Source of the DNA: DATGCT01 sp964639325
GTDB taxonomy: Bacteria > Patescibacteriota > Minisyncoccia > UBA6257 > GWB1-50-10
Assembly: GCA_964639325.1 (NCBI GenBank)
Contig: CAZXDO010000046.1
Span: forward strand, 1 to 24,650
DNA length: 24,650 nucleotides
Reading direction: 5' to 3'
The notes under the pieces are model-generated. The model ran no database searches. It had not been told where the DNA came from and saw only the letters and a list, made by a program, of their open reading frames with translations. A program made the position numbers and the translations under genes. This document shows positions 6,509 through 13,794 of the stretch, piece by piece (position 1 is the first letter of the stretch; the number at the start of each line of letters is the position of its first letter).

Positions 6509-8695
6509 ATGGGAGAAATAAAAAACTTAGAAAAAGAATATTTAGATTATTTAGAAATTGAGAAAAACAGGTCCCCAAAAACAAGAGAAAATTATAGGCG
6601 CTATCTTGATGATTTTATTAAAACTACCGGTATTAAAAACCCTTCTTTAATCTCAGAAAAAGTGGTTAGAGATTATAGAATGGATTTAGCTCGGCGAGAT
6701 ATTAAAAAAATAACCCAATCGTATTATATTATTGGTCTTCGTAATTTCCTTAAGTACCTTATAAAAAGAGATATTGAAACATTATCCCCTGATAAAGTAG
6801 AACTACCCAAAGTAAATAGAAGGGATATAGAAATGTTAAGGTATGAAGAGTTAGAAAGACTCCTAAAAGCTCCTGAAGGAAATACTTTAAGAGCAAAAAG
6901 GGATAGAGCTATTTTAGAAACTCTCTTTTCAACGGGTTTGAGAGTCTCAGAACTTTGTTCCCTAAACCGCTACATTGATTTAGAAAGAGGAGAGCTTTCG
7001 GTTAGAGGAAAAAGAGAAAAAGTCAGAGTAGTTTTTTTCTCTAATCGGGCCAAAGAGACAATTAAAAAGTATTTAGAGGCGAGGGAGGATACCGAGGAAG
7101 CTCTTTTTGTGAGTTTAACAAAACAAGGAAAAGTAATTGGAAGAATTACCCCTAGGTCAGTCCAAAGAATGGTGGATTGGGCGGCTAAAAAAGCAGGTAT
7201 AGCTAGAAGTAATGTCAGTCCTCACACTTTAAGACATTGTCTTCACCCTGAGACACTTATTTCTTCACCGACCAATATTATTTCCGCCAAAGATCTTTAT
7301 AGAAAGAATGATTATGTGGTTTCGTTTGATTTTAAAAATTTCTATTTCCTCAAAGGGGAAATTATAGGAAAAGAAGAACATAGTTCCCCGAAGATTTTTT
7401 TAATAAAAGCCGGGGGTTATGATTTAAAATGCTCTCCAAAACACCGACTTTTTACGATTGGGGAGGAGGGAATTAAGGAAATAATGGTAAAAGACTTGAA
7501 AGTAGGAAATTATATTGCGGGAGTAAATAAAATCGAAATAACTAACCGAAGAAAGAAAAGGCAACGCTATGATTTTTTAAACGATAAATTTTGGAGATTT
7601 TTAGGTTACGTTTTGGGTGACGGTGTGGCAAGTGAAAGGAGAAGGGGGATCACAGTTGCTGATAAAGATGTAAAAAAAATTAATTTTTACAAAGAATTAC
7701 TGGAATCTCTTAATTACAAACCAACCATAACAAAAAGTACTAATTCAAGAGGAATTAATCTTAATTTGTATTCCAAGGAGTTGGTCAAAAAGGTAAGGGA
7801 TTTTGGCATGGACACTAAAGGTAGGGATACTAGAGTGCCAAAGGCTATTTTTGAAGCTAACGAGAAGGAAATTAGACAATTTATAGCCGGATTCTATGAT
7901 GCGGAAGGAAATGAGGGTACGGGAGGAATTAAGATGTTTTCTTCGAGTAAATTATTACTCCAAGAAATTCAGATGTTACTTTTGACGCTAGGGATTAGCG
8001 CCAGATTATATACCAGAAAAAGAAAGGTTAAATTACCGAGTAGTGGGAAAGTAATAAAAAATACAACTTATATTTTACAAATAATAAGAAGAACTGATCA
8101 GGATAAATTCTTAAGACAAATACCAACCTTAAAAGATGTTTCCCGTTCACTTAGCCCCTACAATATTGATGATAAAATTCCCGTGCGGCCCTTATTAAAA
8201 TCAATCTATGACGATATGGGCAAGGGAAGGTGGAGCAGTTTAGGTAAAAAAATAAAAAAAGAAGAGCATATAGATATATATAGATATGTAGGTAGTACAA
8301 CAAAAATAATTCCCACCAGAGGAACTGTTAGAAAAATTATTAAATATATAAAGAATAGTGGTTGTTCCGGAAGAAAAATTGAAATTTTGGAGAAGATCGC
8401 GGGAGATAAAAACATTAAATGGCTTAGAGTTGGAAAAATAAAAGAAGAAAAGTATAGGGGTGTAGTTTACGATTTTACCATTAAACCCCAAGAGACCCTT
8501 GTTACTAACGGGATAATCTCACATAATTCATTTGCCACCGATCTATTAATGAATGGAGCTGATTTACGGTCTGTCCAAGAACTTTTAGGGCATTCTGATA
8601 TTTCTACAACCCAAATATACACTCACTTAACCAATAAAGATTTGAGAGAAATTCATGATGCTTTCCACGGAAGGCGAAGAAAGGGCTTGAAATAG
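6509..8695 (+). CDS. XerC/XerD-family tyrosine recombinase precursor containing an intein
   Basis: The 728-codon frame is two proteins in one. Residues 1-243 plus 674-728 make a 298-aa tyrosine recombinase, the standard XerC/XerD length. There is an N-terminal SAM-like core-binding domain (KEYLDYLEIEKNRSPKTREN), then the catalytic domain with R145 (STGLRVSEL), K168 (VRGKREK), H239 and R242 (HTLRH), H695 (LLGHSDISTT) and the nucleophile Y704 (QIYTHLT). All catalytic residues are present. Residues 244-673 are an intein that must splice out to rejoin HTLRH to SFATDLL. Xer proteins resolve chromosome dimers at dif; XerC and XerD cannot be told apart here. There is no good Shine-Dalgarno site; a GATAAT (6480-6485) lies 23 nt upstream. 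Monocistronic, followed by rpsO. Confidence 0.95.
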   Translation: MGEIKNLEKEYLDYLEIEKNRSPKTRENYRRYLDDFIKTTGIKNPSLISEKVVRDYRMDLARRDIKKITQSYYIIGLRNFLKYLIKRDIETLSPDKVELPKVNRRDIEMLRYEELERLLKAPEGNTLRAKRDRAILETLFSTGLRVSELCSLNRYIDLERGELSVRGKREKVRVVFFSNRAKETIKKYLEAREDTEEALFVSLTKQGKVIGRITPRSVQRMVDWAAKKAGIARSNVSPHTLRHCLHPETLISSPTNIISAKDLYRKNDYVVSFDFKNFYFLKGEIIGKEEHSSPKIFLIKAGGYDLKCSPKHRLFTIGEEGIKEIMVKDLKVGNYIAGVNKIEITNRRKKRQRYDFLNDKFWRFLGYVLGDGVASERRRGITVADKDVKKINFYKELLESLNYKPTITKSTNSRGINLNLYSKELVKKVRDFGMDTKGRDTRVPKAIFEANEKEIRQFIAGFYDAEGNEGTGGIKMFSSSKLLLQEIQMLLLTLGISARLYTRKRKVKLPSSGKVIKNTTYILQIIRRTDQDKFLRQIPTLKDVSRSLSPYNIDDKIPVRPLLKSIYDDMGKGRWSSLGKKIKKEEHIDIYRYVGSTTKIIPTRGTVRKIIKYIKNSGCSGRKIEILEKIAGDKNIKWLRVGKIKEEKYRGVVYDFTIKPQETLVTNGIISHNSFATDLLMNGADLRSVQELLGHSDISTTQIYTHLTNKDLREIHDAFHGRRRKGLK
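7238..8527 (+). mobile_element. Intein with LAGLIDADG homing endonuclease in the Xer gene
   Basis: A 430-residue intein (host-ORF residues 244-673). Splice block A starts with Cys1 (CLHPETLI). Block B is LKCSPKHRLFT, with SxxH in place of TxxH. Block F is VVYDFTIKPQETLVTNG, and the C-terminus is IISHN with penultimate His and terminal Asn, followed by Ser as the +1 extein residue. The two endonuclease motifs are FLGYVLGDG (acid D371) and FIAGFYDAEG (acid E466), so both catalytic acids are kept. Residues between the second motif and block F (about 540-650) may add DNA binding. Splicing residues are intact, so both splicing and homing look possible. It has A/T-rich codon use like its host. Confidence 0.95.
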
Positions 8696-8701
8696 CAGGG
8701 G

Positions 8702-8730
8702 TTGATTGTTTTAGAAAAAAAAGATATAGT
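8702..8730 (+). promoter_or_regulatory. Leaderless promoter of rpsO
   Basis: TTGATT (8702-8707), a 17-bp spacer and TATAGT (8725-8730). The -10 box ends 6 nt before the ATG at 8737, so transcription would start at or within a base of the start codon. Confidence 0.55.
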
Positions 8731-8736
8731 TAGCCC

Positions 8737-9009
8737 ATGGCATTAACTAAAAGAAAAAAGCAATCAACTATCAAACAAAACCAACAGCACGAAAAAGATA
8801 CCGGTTCAGCTGAGGTTCAAATCAGTCTTCTTACTAAAAGAATTGAAGAATTGGTTGATCATCTTAAAAAACACCCTAAGGATAATCATTCCCGCAGGGG
8901 TCTTTTAAAAATTGTTGGAAAAAGAAGGAGACTTCTTAGGTATCTTAAACGGGAAAACGAAAAAAGGTACGAAGAAACAACGAAAAGTTTAGGCATTGAA
9001 AGGAGGTGA
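8737..9009 (+). CDS. rpsO: 30S ribosomal protein S15
   Basis: S15 binds the central domain of 16S rRNA early in 30S assembly and forms bridge B4 with the 50S subunit. The 90-aa product has the family's standard length (89) and signature: DTGSAEVQISLLTKRIEEL, then HSRRGLLKIVGKRRRLLRYLK. Translation appears to start leaderless. The last codons (GAA AGG AGG TGA) spell a near-perfect Shine-Dalgarno sequence that lies upstream of the NYN gene. In most bacteria rpsO is followed directly by pnp; here a NYN gene lies between them. Confidence 0.98.
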   Translation: MALTKRKKQSTIKQNQQHEKDTGSAEVQISLLTKRIEELVDHLKKHPKDNHSRRGLLKIVGKRRRLLRYLKRENEKRYEETTKSLGIERR

Positions 9010-9043
9010 TATTTTATTAAACAGCTCGAAATCGAGTAAAAAA
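9001..9043 (+). promoter_or_regulatory. Displaced Shine-Dalgarno and hairpin before the NYN gene
   Basis: AGGAGGTGAT (9001-9010) is a perfect anti-SD complement made by the end of rpsO. No ATG, GTG or TTG lies at normal spacing. The best start (ATG 9044) is 33 nt further on, with a CTCG-AAAT-CGAG hairpin (9025-9036) in between that would shorten the effective distance. Whether it works this way is unproven. Confidence 0.4.
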
Positions 9044-9556
9044 ATGATTCAGCAAAAAAATCAACGAGTAGGAGTCTTTGTAGACGTTCAAAATTTATAC
9101 CATTCGGCTAAGAATATATATAAATCCCGGGTTAATTTTAAAAAACTTCTTAAGGATTTAGTTGGTGATAGAATTTTAATAAGAGCTGTGGCTTATGTTG
9201 TAAAAAGTGAAACCGCTCTTGGTGAAAAAAGTTTCTTTGATGCCTTGGAGGCGGCCGGTTTTGAGCTTAGAATAAAAGACCTTCAAACCTTTTCCAGTGG
9301 AGCCAAAAAGGCCGACTGGGATGTGGGTATGGCAATTGATGCCATTAGAATTTCTAATACGCTGGATGCGACAATTATTGTTACCGGAGATGGGGATTTT
9401 ATTCCCCTGGTGGAATATCTTAAATGGGGCTTGGGTAAACAGGTTGAAGTAGCTGCTTTTACAAAAACCGCTTCTTCAAATTTAGTTGACTGTGCAGACA
9501 GATTCTTTAAGATTGAGGAACTGCCCAAAATCCTTATGGATATTCCAAAAAAATAA
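9044..9556 (+). CDS. NYN-domain (LabA/DUF88-like) putative RNase
   Basis: A 170-aa PIN-like NYN protein. The fold's acidic residues are visible in VGVFVDVQNLYHSAKN, KADWDVGMAIDAIRI and IIVTGDGDFIPLVEYLK, the metal-binding pattern of NYN nucleases. A longer frame opens at TTG 8996, but it overlaps the end of rpsO and adds 16 residues without family character; ATG 9044 gives MIQQKNQRVGVFVDVQN, so I prefer it. NYN proteins are generally proposed to cleave RNA. Its position between rpsO and pnp suggests a role in RNA processing or decay alongside PNPase. That role is inference. Confidence 0.88.
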   Translation: MIQQKNQRVGVFVDVQNLYHSAKNIYKSRVNFKKLLKDLVGDRILIRAVAYVVKSETALGEKSFFDALEAAGFELRIKDLQTFSSGAKKADWDVGMAIDAIRISNTLDATIIVTGDGDFIPLVEYLKWGLGKQVEVAAFTKTASSNLVDCADRFFKIEELPKILMDIPKK

Positions 9557-9576
9557 TAAATAAAAGGTCTAAAAAA

Positions 9577-9660
9577 CCAATTCAAGTTTACGAATGCATC
9601 CGAATGATCCGAAGAATTTTTTTCGAATTATCCGGATGTGGTTCGAATCACTTGAATTGG
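9577..9660. repeat. 84-bp imperfect palindrome between the NYN gene and pnp
   Basis: The ends are perfect 11-bp inverted repeats, CCAATTCAAGT and ACTTGAATTGG. Inside, CGAATG, CATCCGAAT and ATCCGAAGAA face ATTCG, ATCCGGATG and GGTTCGAAT in reversed order, with mismatches, around a T-run near the centre. As RNA this would be a long hairpin ending about 54 nt before the pnp ATG. A MITE-like insertion flanked by A-runs, or a pnp leader structure, are both possible. Confidence 0.7.
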
Positions 9661-9683
9661 AAAACCATTTTAAAGATGGTTTT
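9661..9683. terminator. Small A/T-flanked hairpin before pnp
   Basis: AAAACCAT pairs with ATGGTTTT around TTTAAAG. It could be a weak bidirectional terminator or part of the pnp leader structure. Confidence 0.4.
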
Positions 9684-9714
9684 GTTAGGATAGATAAATA
9701 AAATAAACAAAATA

Positions 9715-11745
9715 ATGAAAAAACAAAGTCTAAATAGAAAAAAGTTTGAAACAGAAATAAATGGGGAGAAACTTACCTTTGAAATTTCTGATATGGCTTT
9801 ACAGGCCAATGGAGCGGTAATGGGAACATACGGGGAAACCGTGGTTCTTGTTACAGCAACTATGAACGACAGACCAAGTGATATGCCCTTTTTCCCTCTA
9901 ACCGTTGATTATGAAGAGCGTTTTTATGCAATAGGAAAAATTTTAGGCAGCCGGTTTATGCGCCGAGAAGGGAGGCCTTCTACCGAGGCAACTCTTTCGG
10001 CCCGCCTTATTGATAGAAGTATCCGCCCCTTATTTGATGAAAGGATGAGAAACCCTATTCAGGTTGTTGTCACTGTTCTTTCTTATGACGAAGAACATGA
10101 CCCTGATATAGTTGCTTTAATTTCTGCCTCTCTAGCTCTTGGAATATCAGATATTCCTTGGGATGGACCGGTAGCCGCCTTTAAACCGATAAAGGGTTCT
10201 ATTTTTGCAGGAATAAAAGACAGAATTAATATGATTGAGTTCGGGGATAAAGAAGTTTCTGAAGGACAAGCAGAGAAATATTTTGATGAATCTTTGAAAG
10301 AAGTAAATCGTTTAGTTGAATTTCAAGAAAAGATTATTAAAGAGATAGGAAAAGAAAAAAAGAAAATGGACTTCCCCGAAGTTTCTGAAGGAGTGGAAAA
10401 ATTTATTGATAAAATCATAAGCGAAAAGATTGAAAAAGCATTTGAAAATGGAGAAGTTGATAATCTTTCAGAAGAACTTGATAAATATTTAGAAGAAAAT
10501 GAAATCGAAGAAAAAGACATTGCTTATTATACCCTTGAAAATAAAATTAAGGACTATGTTGTAAGAAAAGCTATTGATGAAAAGAAAAGGGTAGATGGGA
10601 GAACAATTGATGAAATTCGTCCTTTGTATTCAGAGGTGGGCCTCTTTAAGAGAACCCACGGTTCCGGTCTTTTTATGCGGGGAAAAACTCATTTGCTAGC
10701 CGTAACCACCACCGCACCTCCGGGCTCAGAACAATTGGTGGAAACTATTGAGTTATCCGGAAGTAAACGTTTCCTTCTTCATTATAATTTCCCAAGTTTT
10801 TCTGTGGGAGAAGCAGGAAGAGCAAAATCACCCGGACGGAGAGAAATTGGCCATGGGGCTCTGGCTCAAAAAGCTATTGAACCCTTTATTCCCTCTAAAG
10901 AATCCTTTCCTTATACAATTAGGGTGGTAGCAGAAACAATGTCCTCCAATGGATCTTCATCAATGGCCACGGTTTGTGCCACTTCTTTGTCTTTAATGGA
11001 TGCCGGTGTTCCTATTAAAAGCCATGTAGCCGGAATTGCTATGGGTCTTATGTATGACGAAAAAACTAAAGAATATGAAATCTTAACTGATATCCAAGGT
11101 CCTGAAGATCATTATGGAGGCATGGACTTGAAAGTAGCGGGAACAAGAAATGGTATTAATGCTATTCAAATGGATGTTAAAGTAGATGGACTAACGTTAG
11201 AAATGTTTAAGAAAGGATTGGTTCAAGCAAAAAAAGCTCGTCTTGAAATTATTGAAAATATGGAAGAAGTTATTTCTGAACCAAGAAAAAATCTTTCTCC
11301 GTACGCTCCAACTATTTTTATCCATAAAGTTAAAGAAGACCAAATTGGAGAAATAATCGGACCGGGAGGAAAAACCATTAACAATATTTCAGACACGGCC
11401 GGAAACGACACTACAATAGATATTGATGACGATGGAACAGTATATATTTCCAGCCCTGATAAAGAGTCGGCAGAAAAGGCCTTAGAAATGGTAAAAGCTA
11501 TAACTAAAAAGTATGAAGTTGGAGAAATTGTTGAGGGGACAATAATAAATATTCTTGATTTTGGGGCAATTGTTGATTTAGGAGGGGGTGCAAGCGGTAT
11601 GATTCATGTTTCGGAATTAGCCGACAAATATGTAGAGAAAGTGACGGATGTGGTAGAAGTTGGAGAAAAAGTAAAAGCTAAAGTGATTAAAGTTGAAAGT
11701 GGAAAAATTGGTTTATCCTTAAAAGGGATGAAAGATAGCAAGTAA
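9715..11745 (+). CDS. pnp: Polyribonucleotide nucleotidyltransferase (PNPase)
   Basis: PNPase degrades RNA 3' to 5' by phosphorolysis as a homotrimer. The 676-aa product shows all five parts: RNase PH 1 (about 10-215; TVDYEERFYAIGKI, RREGRPSTEATLSARLIDRS), the helical linker (about 220-295), RNase PH 2 (about 300-530; VDGRTIDEIRPL, SPGRREIGHGALAQKAI, TMSSNGSSSMATVC, DIQGPEDHYGGMD), a KH domain (IGEIIGPGGKTINNI) and an S1 domain (GEIVEGTIINILDFGAIVDL). It is slightly shorter than the usual ~700 aa because the C-terminal tail is short. No Shine-Dalgarno site is visible before the ATG, which follows an A-rich leader. Large hairpins (9577-9683) precede it. In E. coli, pnp is autoregulated through a leader hairpin cut by RNase III; a similar logic here would be speculation. 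Confidence 0.98.
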   Translation: MKKQSLNRKKFETEINGEKLTFEISDMALQANGAVMGTYGETVVLVTATMNDRPSDMPFFPLTVDYEERFYAIGKILGSRFMRREGRPSTEATLSARLIDRSIRPLFDERMRNPIQVVVTVLSYDEEHDPDIVALISASLALGISDIPWDGPVAAFKPIKGSIFAGIKDRINMIEFGDKEVSEGQAEKYFDESLKEVNRLVEFQEKIIKEIGKEKKKMDFPEVSEGVEKFIDKIISEKIEKAFENGEVDNLSEELDKYLEENEIEEKDIAYYTLENKIKDYVVRKAIDEKKRVDGRTIDEIRPLYSEVGLFKRTHGSGLFMRGKTHLLAVTTTAPPGSEQLVETIELSGSKRFLLHYNFPSFSVGEAGRAKSPGRREIGHGALAQKAIEPFIPSKESFPYTIRVVAETMSSNGSSSMATVCATSLSLMDAGVPIKSHVAGIAMGLMYDEKTKEYEILTDIQGPEDHYGGMDLKVAGTRNGINAIQMDVKVDGLTLEMFKKGLVQAKKARLEIIENMEEVISEPRKNLSPYAPTIFIHKVKEDQIGEIIGPGGKTINNISDTAGNDTTIDIDDDGTVYISSPDKESAEKALEMVKAITKKYEVGEIVEGTIINILDFGAIVDLGGGASGMIHVSELADKYVEKVTDVVEVGEKVKAKVIKVESGKIGLSLKGMKDSK

Positions 11746-11771
11746 TGATTAGAAGTTAAAAAACATTTTTC

Positions 11772-11807
11772 ATCAGGGAGCTAAAAAGCTCTCTGATTTT
11801 TTATTCT
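11772..11807 (+). terminator. Rho-independent terminator after pnp
   Basis: ATCAGGGAGCT pairs with AGCTCTCTGAT (one G-U) around AAAA, followed by TTTTTTATTC. Confidence 0.88.
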
Positions 11808-11819
11808 TTTGTGATAAGA

Positions 11820-11874
11820 TATAATGGAGATACAAAAAAGGGCGAGGCCTGGTTAATCTTTACAGGCAAGTATC
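11820..11874 (+). ncRNA. Possible structured leader RNA upstream of the 422-aa gene
   Basis: A TATAAT (11820-11825) is followed by a potential two-stem RNA: GATAC (11829-11833) with GTATC (11870-11874) enclosing GCCTG (11847-11851) with CAGGC (11863-11867). The internal loop is asymmetric (13 nt, AAAAAAGGGCGAG, against AA). No -35 box is clear. It lies between the pnp terminator and the next gene. I do not recognise a known riboswitch. Confidence 0.3.
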
Positions 11875-11919
11875 CACAGAATCAATTTTAAAAGACTATT
11901 TAAATTCTTTATAATAAAG

Positions 11920-13188
11920 ATGGTAAAAAACAATCAAGGTCAAAAAAATAACGGGTTTTCCCGTTTTAAAAAAATAAAATTAAGAACAATGGATTCAGAT
12001 AAAAAATCAATTCAGGAACAAGGAGGAGGAGCTCCAAAACCATATTCACCCGGAGAAACCGGCAATTCTTCTGCCGGACAAACTCCTTTTCCTTCTTCTA
12101 ATAATGAGGGGGGTCAAAACTCTTCTCAAAATTTTCCACCTCAAAGCGGAAGCAGTCAATTTCCTCCAGTTAATAAAGGTTCTGATCAAAATAACCAAGG
12201 TGGAGAAAGTTTTCCTCCCAAGCCAACTTCCATGCCCGGGGAAGAAAACGCTTCAATTAATAAACCTTCCAAAGAAGGCGATGGAGGCGTAAAACCTATT
12301 GGTCCGGAAATGCCGGCAGGAAAGAAAGGTAAACCCGGAAAGAAACTTTTTATTTCTCTTCTTGTCGTAATTCTTGTTGTTGGTCTTCTTGCTGTCGGTT
12401 ACTTTTTTGTGTATCCCGAGTTTATAAAAAGTGATTCTGATTTAGAAAATGGTTCAGAATCAGAAATAGAAGAATCAACACCTGCAGAGGGTGCTGAAAC
12501 AGAAGGTATCGAATCTGAGGCAACATCAGAAGAAGAAGATTTTGATGTTCCTATGGGACCGGCAGAAGAGGGTGAAGATGATTTAGAAGAAGAAGAATCA
12601 GCTGAAGAAAGTGCGGAAACCGGTGAGATTCCATCAGATAATCATATTTCTCTTTTTTCAACCCCGGCAGATTCTACGGTAAAAAAAGTTCTAGCAACAG
12701 TTAACCTAGAAAACATTAAAAGCGCTTTAGAAATTTCATCAACCGAGGTTCCTATATTTAGAGAGATAATTCTTACAGACGAAGAAGATAATTTAATTCA
12801 GAGCGCAGAATTGCTTAGTGTTATAGCCCCTAATACTTTCTCTAGTGAAATTCAAGAAAGTGTTGAAGCTGACTCTACCTTGTTTACTTACACCGACGAA
12901 GGAGGTACTTGGTTTGGGTTGGTTTTGAATGCTAAAAGCTCAGCTGATTTAGCTCAGTTGAAATCTAGTATAAGCCAAATTGAAGAAAACACTTCAGAGG
13001 TTAAAAACTTTTTTCTTTCGGACCCGGGAAGTGAAACTTCATGGAAAGATGGTTCGGCTCACGGCGTAGCAAGTCGATACTTAAGTTTTTCTGCTGAAAA
13101 TGCTTCTTTTAATTATGGTTGGTCGGGTAATGCGTTAATCATTTCCGGATCTTATTCTTCTTTTGGAGAAGCAATTAACCACCTCTAA
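11920..13188 (+). CDS. Hypothetical single-pass membrane protein with disordered N-terminus
   Basis: 422 aa in four parts. Residues 1-140 are low-complexity, rich in Gly, Pro, Ser, Gln and Asn (SAGQTPFPSSNNEGG, NFPPQSGSSQFPP). Residues ~142-164 are one membrane helix (ISLLVVILVVGLLAVGYFFV) after a Lys-rich stop-transfer segment. Residues ~170-230 are a highly acidic Glu/Ser linker. The C-terminal ~190 residues form a folded domain beginning ISLFSTPADSTVKKVL. The basic, disordered part is expected inside and the acidic linker plus C-domain outside. I do not recognise the C-domain and give no function. TATAAT (11910-11915) lies 4 nt before the ATG, which is too close for a normal promoter of this start. 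The second Met (residue 24, MDSDKKS) could be the true start. It is 3 bp from the DoxX gene and probably cotranscribed. Confidence 0.8.
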   Translation: MVKNNQGQKNNGFSRFKKIKLRTMDSDKKSIQEQGGGAPKPYSPGETGNSSAGQTPFPSSNNEGGQNSSQNFPPQSGSSQFPPVNKGSDQNNQGGESFPPKPTSMPGEENASINKPSKEGDGGVKPIGPEMPAGKKGKPGKKLFISLLVVILVVGLLAVGYFFVYPEFIKSDSDLENGSESEIEESTPAEGAETEGIESEATSEEEDFDVPMGPAEEGEDDLEEEESAEESAETGEIPSDNHISLFSTPADSTVKKVLATVNLENIKSALEISSTEVPIFREIILTDEEDNLIQSAELLSVIAPNTFSSEIQESVEADSTLFTYTDEGGTWFGLVLNAKSSADLAQLKSSISQIEENTSEVKNFFLSDPGSETSWKDGSAHGVASRYLSFSAENASFNYGWSGNALIISGSYSSFGEAINHL

Positions 13189-13191
13189 ACT

Positions 13192-13596
13192 ATGATTCAA
13201 TTTCTTCTTGTATTAAGTAATTGGGCTCTTTTGGCCTTTAGAGTTGTTCTTGGCTCGGTTCTAGTAGTTCACGGATGGCCTAAACTTAAAAAAACAAAAG
13301 AAGTATTGGATTCTTTTGAGAAAGCAGGTTTTAAACCAAGTTCTTTCTGGGTGACGGTAGCAGCAGCAATTGAATTTGTAGGGGGGATATTTATAATTCT
13401 TGGTTTATTTACTCAAATAATTTCTTTTCTAGCTTTTCTACAATTTCTAGTAATCCTTATTGTTGTTAAAAGAAATGCTAGATTTAAAGGAGAAGTTGAG
13501 TTTGATCTCTTAATTTTGGCTGGTTTAGCCATTTTAGTTACTATGGGAGGGGGCGCCTTAAGCGTGGATGAAAGTTTAAACTTTCTTATCTATTAA
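13192..13596 (+). CDS. DoxX-family membrane protein
   Basis: A 134-aa four-helix membrane protein of the DoxX/DoxD-like superfamily. The first helix runs into the characteristic FRVVLGSVLVVHGWPKLKK, and further hydrophobic segments follow (VTVAAAIEFVGGIFIILGLF, IISFLAFLQFLVILIVV, LLILAGLAILVTMGGGAL). Some homologues take part in quinone/thiosulfate redox or oxidative-stress complexes, but most, including this one, lack a defined role. The start 3 bp after the previous stop suggests translational coupling with the 422-aa envelope protein. A strong terminator follows. Confidence 0.85.
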   Translation: MIQFLLVLSNWALLAFRVVLGSVLVVHGWPKLKKTKEVLDSFEKAGFKPSSFWVTVAAAIEFVGGIFIILGLFTQIISFLAFLQFLVILIVVKRNARFKGEVEFDLLILAGLAILVTMGGGALSVDESLNFLIY

Positions 13597-13615
13597 AACC
13601 CTGAAAGTTTGTAAT

Positions 13616-13656
13616 AAAAAATCTATCAATTAAATCCGATAGATTTTTTATTTTTA
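13616..13656 (+). terminator. Rho-independent terminator after the DoxX gene
   Basis: AAAAATCTATC pairs with GATAGATTTTT around AATTAAATCC and runs into TATTTTT. Confidence 0.88.
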
Positions 13657-13667
13657 GCTATTTGTGT

Positions 13668-13696
13668 TTGACAATTATCTATTTATAATTCATTAT
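13668..13696 (+). promoter_or_regulatory. Promoter-like pair between two terminators
   Basis: A consensus TTGACA (13668-13673), 17-bp spacer and CATTAT (13691-13696). The predicted start is near 13703, only about 20 nt before the next terminator hairpin, so the transcript would be about 45 nt unless read through toward recO. Confidence 0.4.
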
Positions 13697-13718
13697 TTAA
13701 ATAGAAGAAAATAATTTA

Positions 13719-13747
13719 AAATCCCGTCAAATTACGACGGGTTTTTT
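13719..13747 (+). terminator. Second terminator in the DoxX-recO gap
   Basis: CCCGTC (13723-13728) and GACGGG (13736-13741) with loop AAATTAC, followed by TTTTTT. Confidence 0.85.
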
Positions 13748-13794
13748 GTTGCTATTAACAAACAAAATTATGTAAGCTAATATTTAAATACATT

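Noticed and set aside
8206..8491. Minus-strand frames inside the intein
   Set aside because: They are low-complexity Phe/Ile/Ser-rich shadows of the intein coding strand, with no start signals.
8996..9043. Extension of the NYN gene to a TTG start at 8996
   Set aside because: It overlaps rpsO, begins upstream of the Shine-Dalgarno sequence, and adds residues with no family character; ATG 9044 gives the expected N-terminus.
9641..9660. GGTTCGAATC resembles a tRNA T-loop, next to symmetrical ends that could be an acceptor stem
   Set aside because: No 5-bp T-stem forms around TTCGAAT, no anticodon or D arm fits, and the ends are perfect inverted repeats of 11 bp rather than a 7-bp acceptor stem.
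9577..9660. Palindrome as an integron attC site
   Set aside because: The ends lack the RYYYAAC and GTTRRRY core sequences, and no integron integrase or cassette array is in the window.
11866..11878. GTATCCACA as a second DnaA box
   Set aside because: It has one mismatch to the consensus, stands alone, and its bases are better explained by the local stem GATAC/GTATC.
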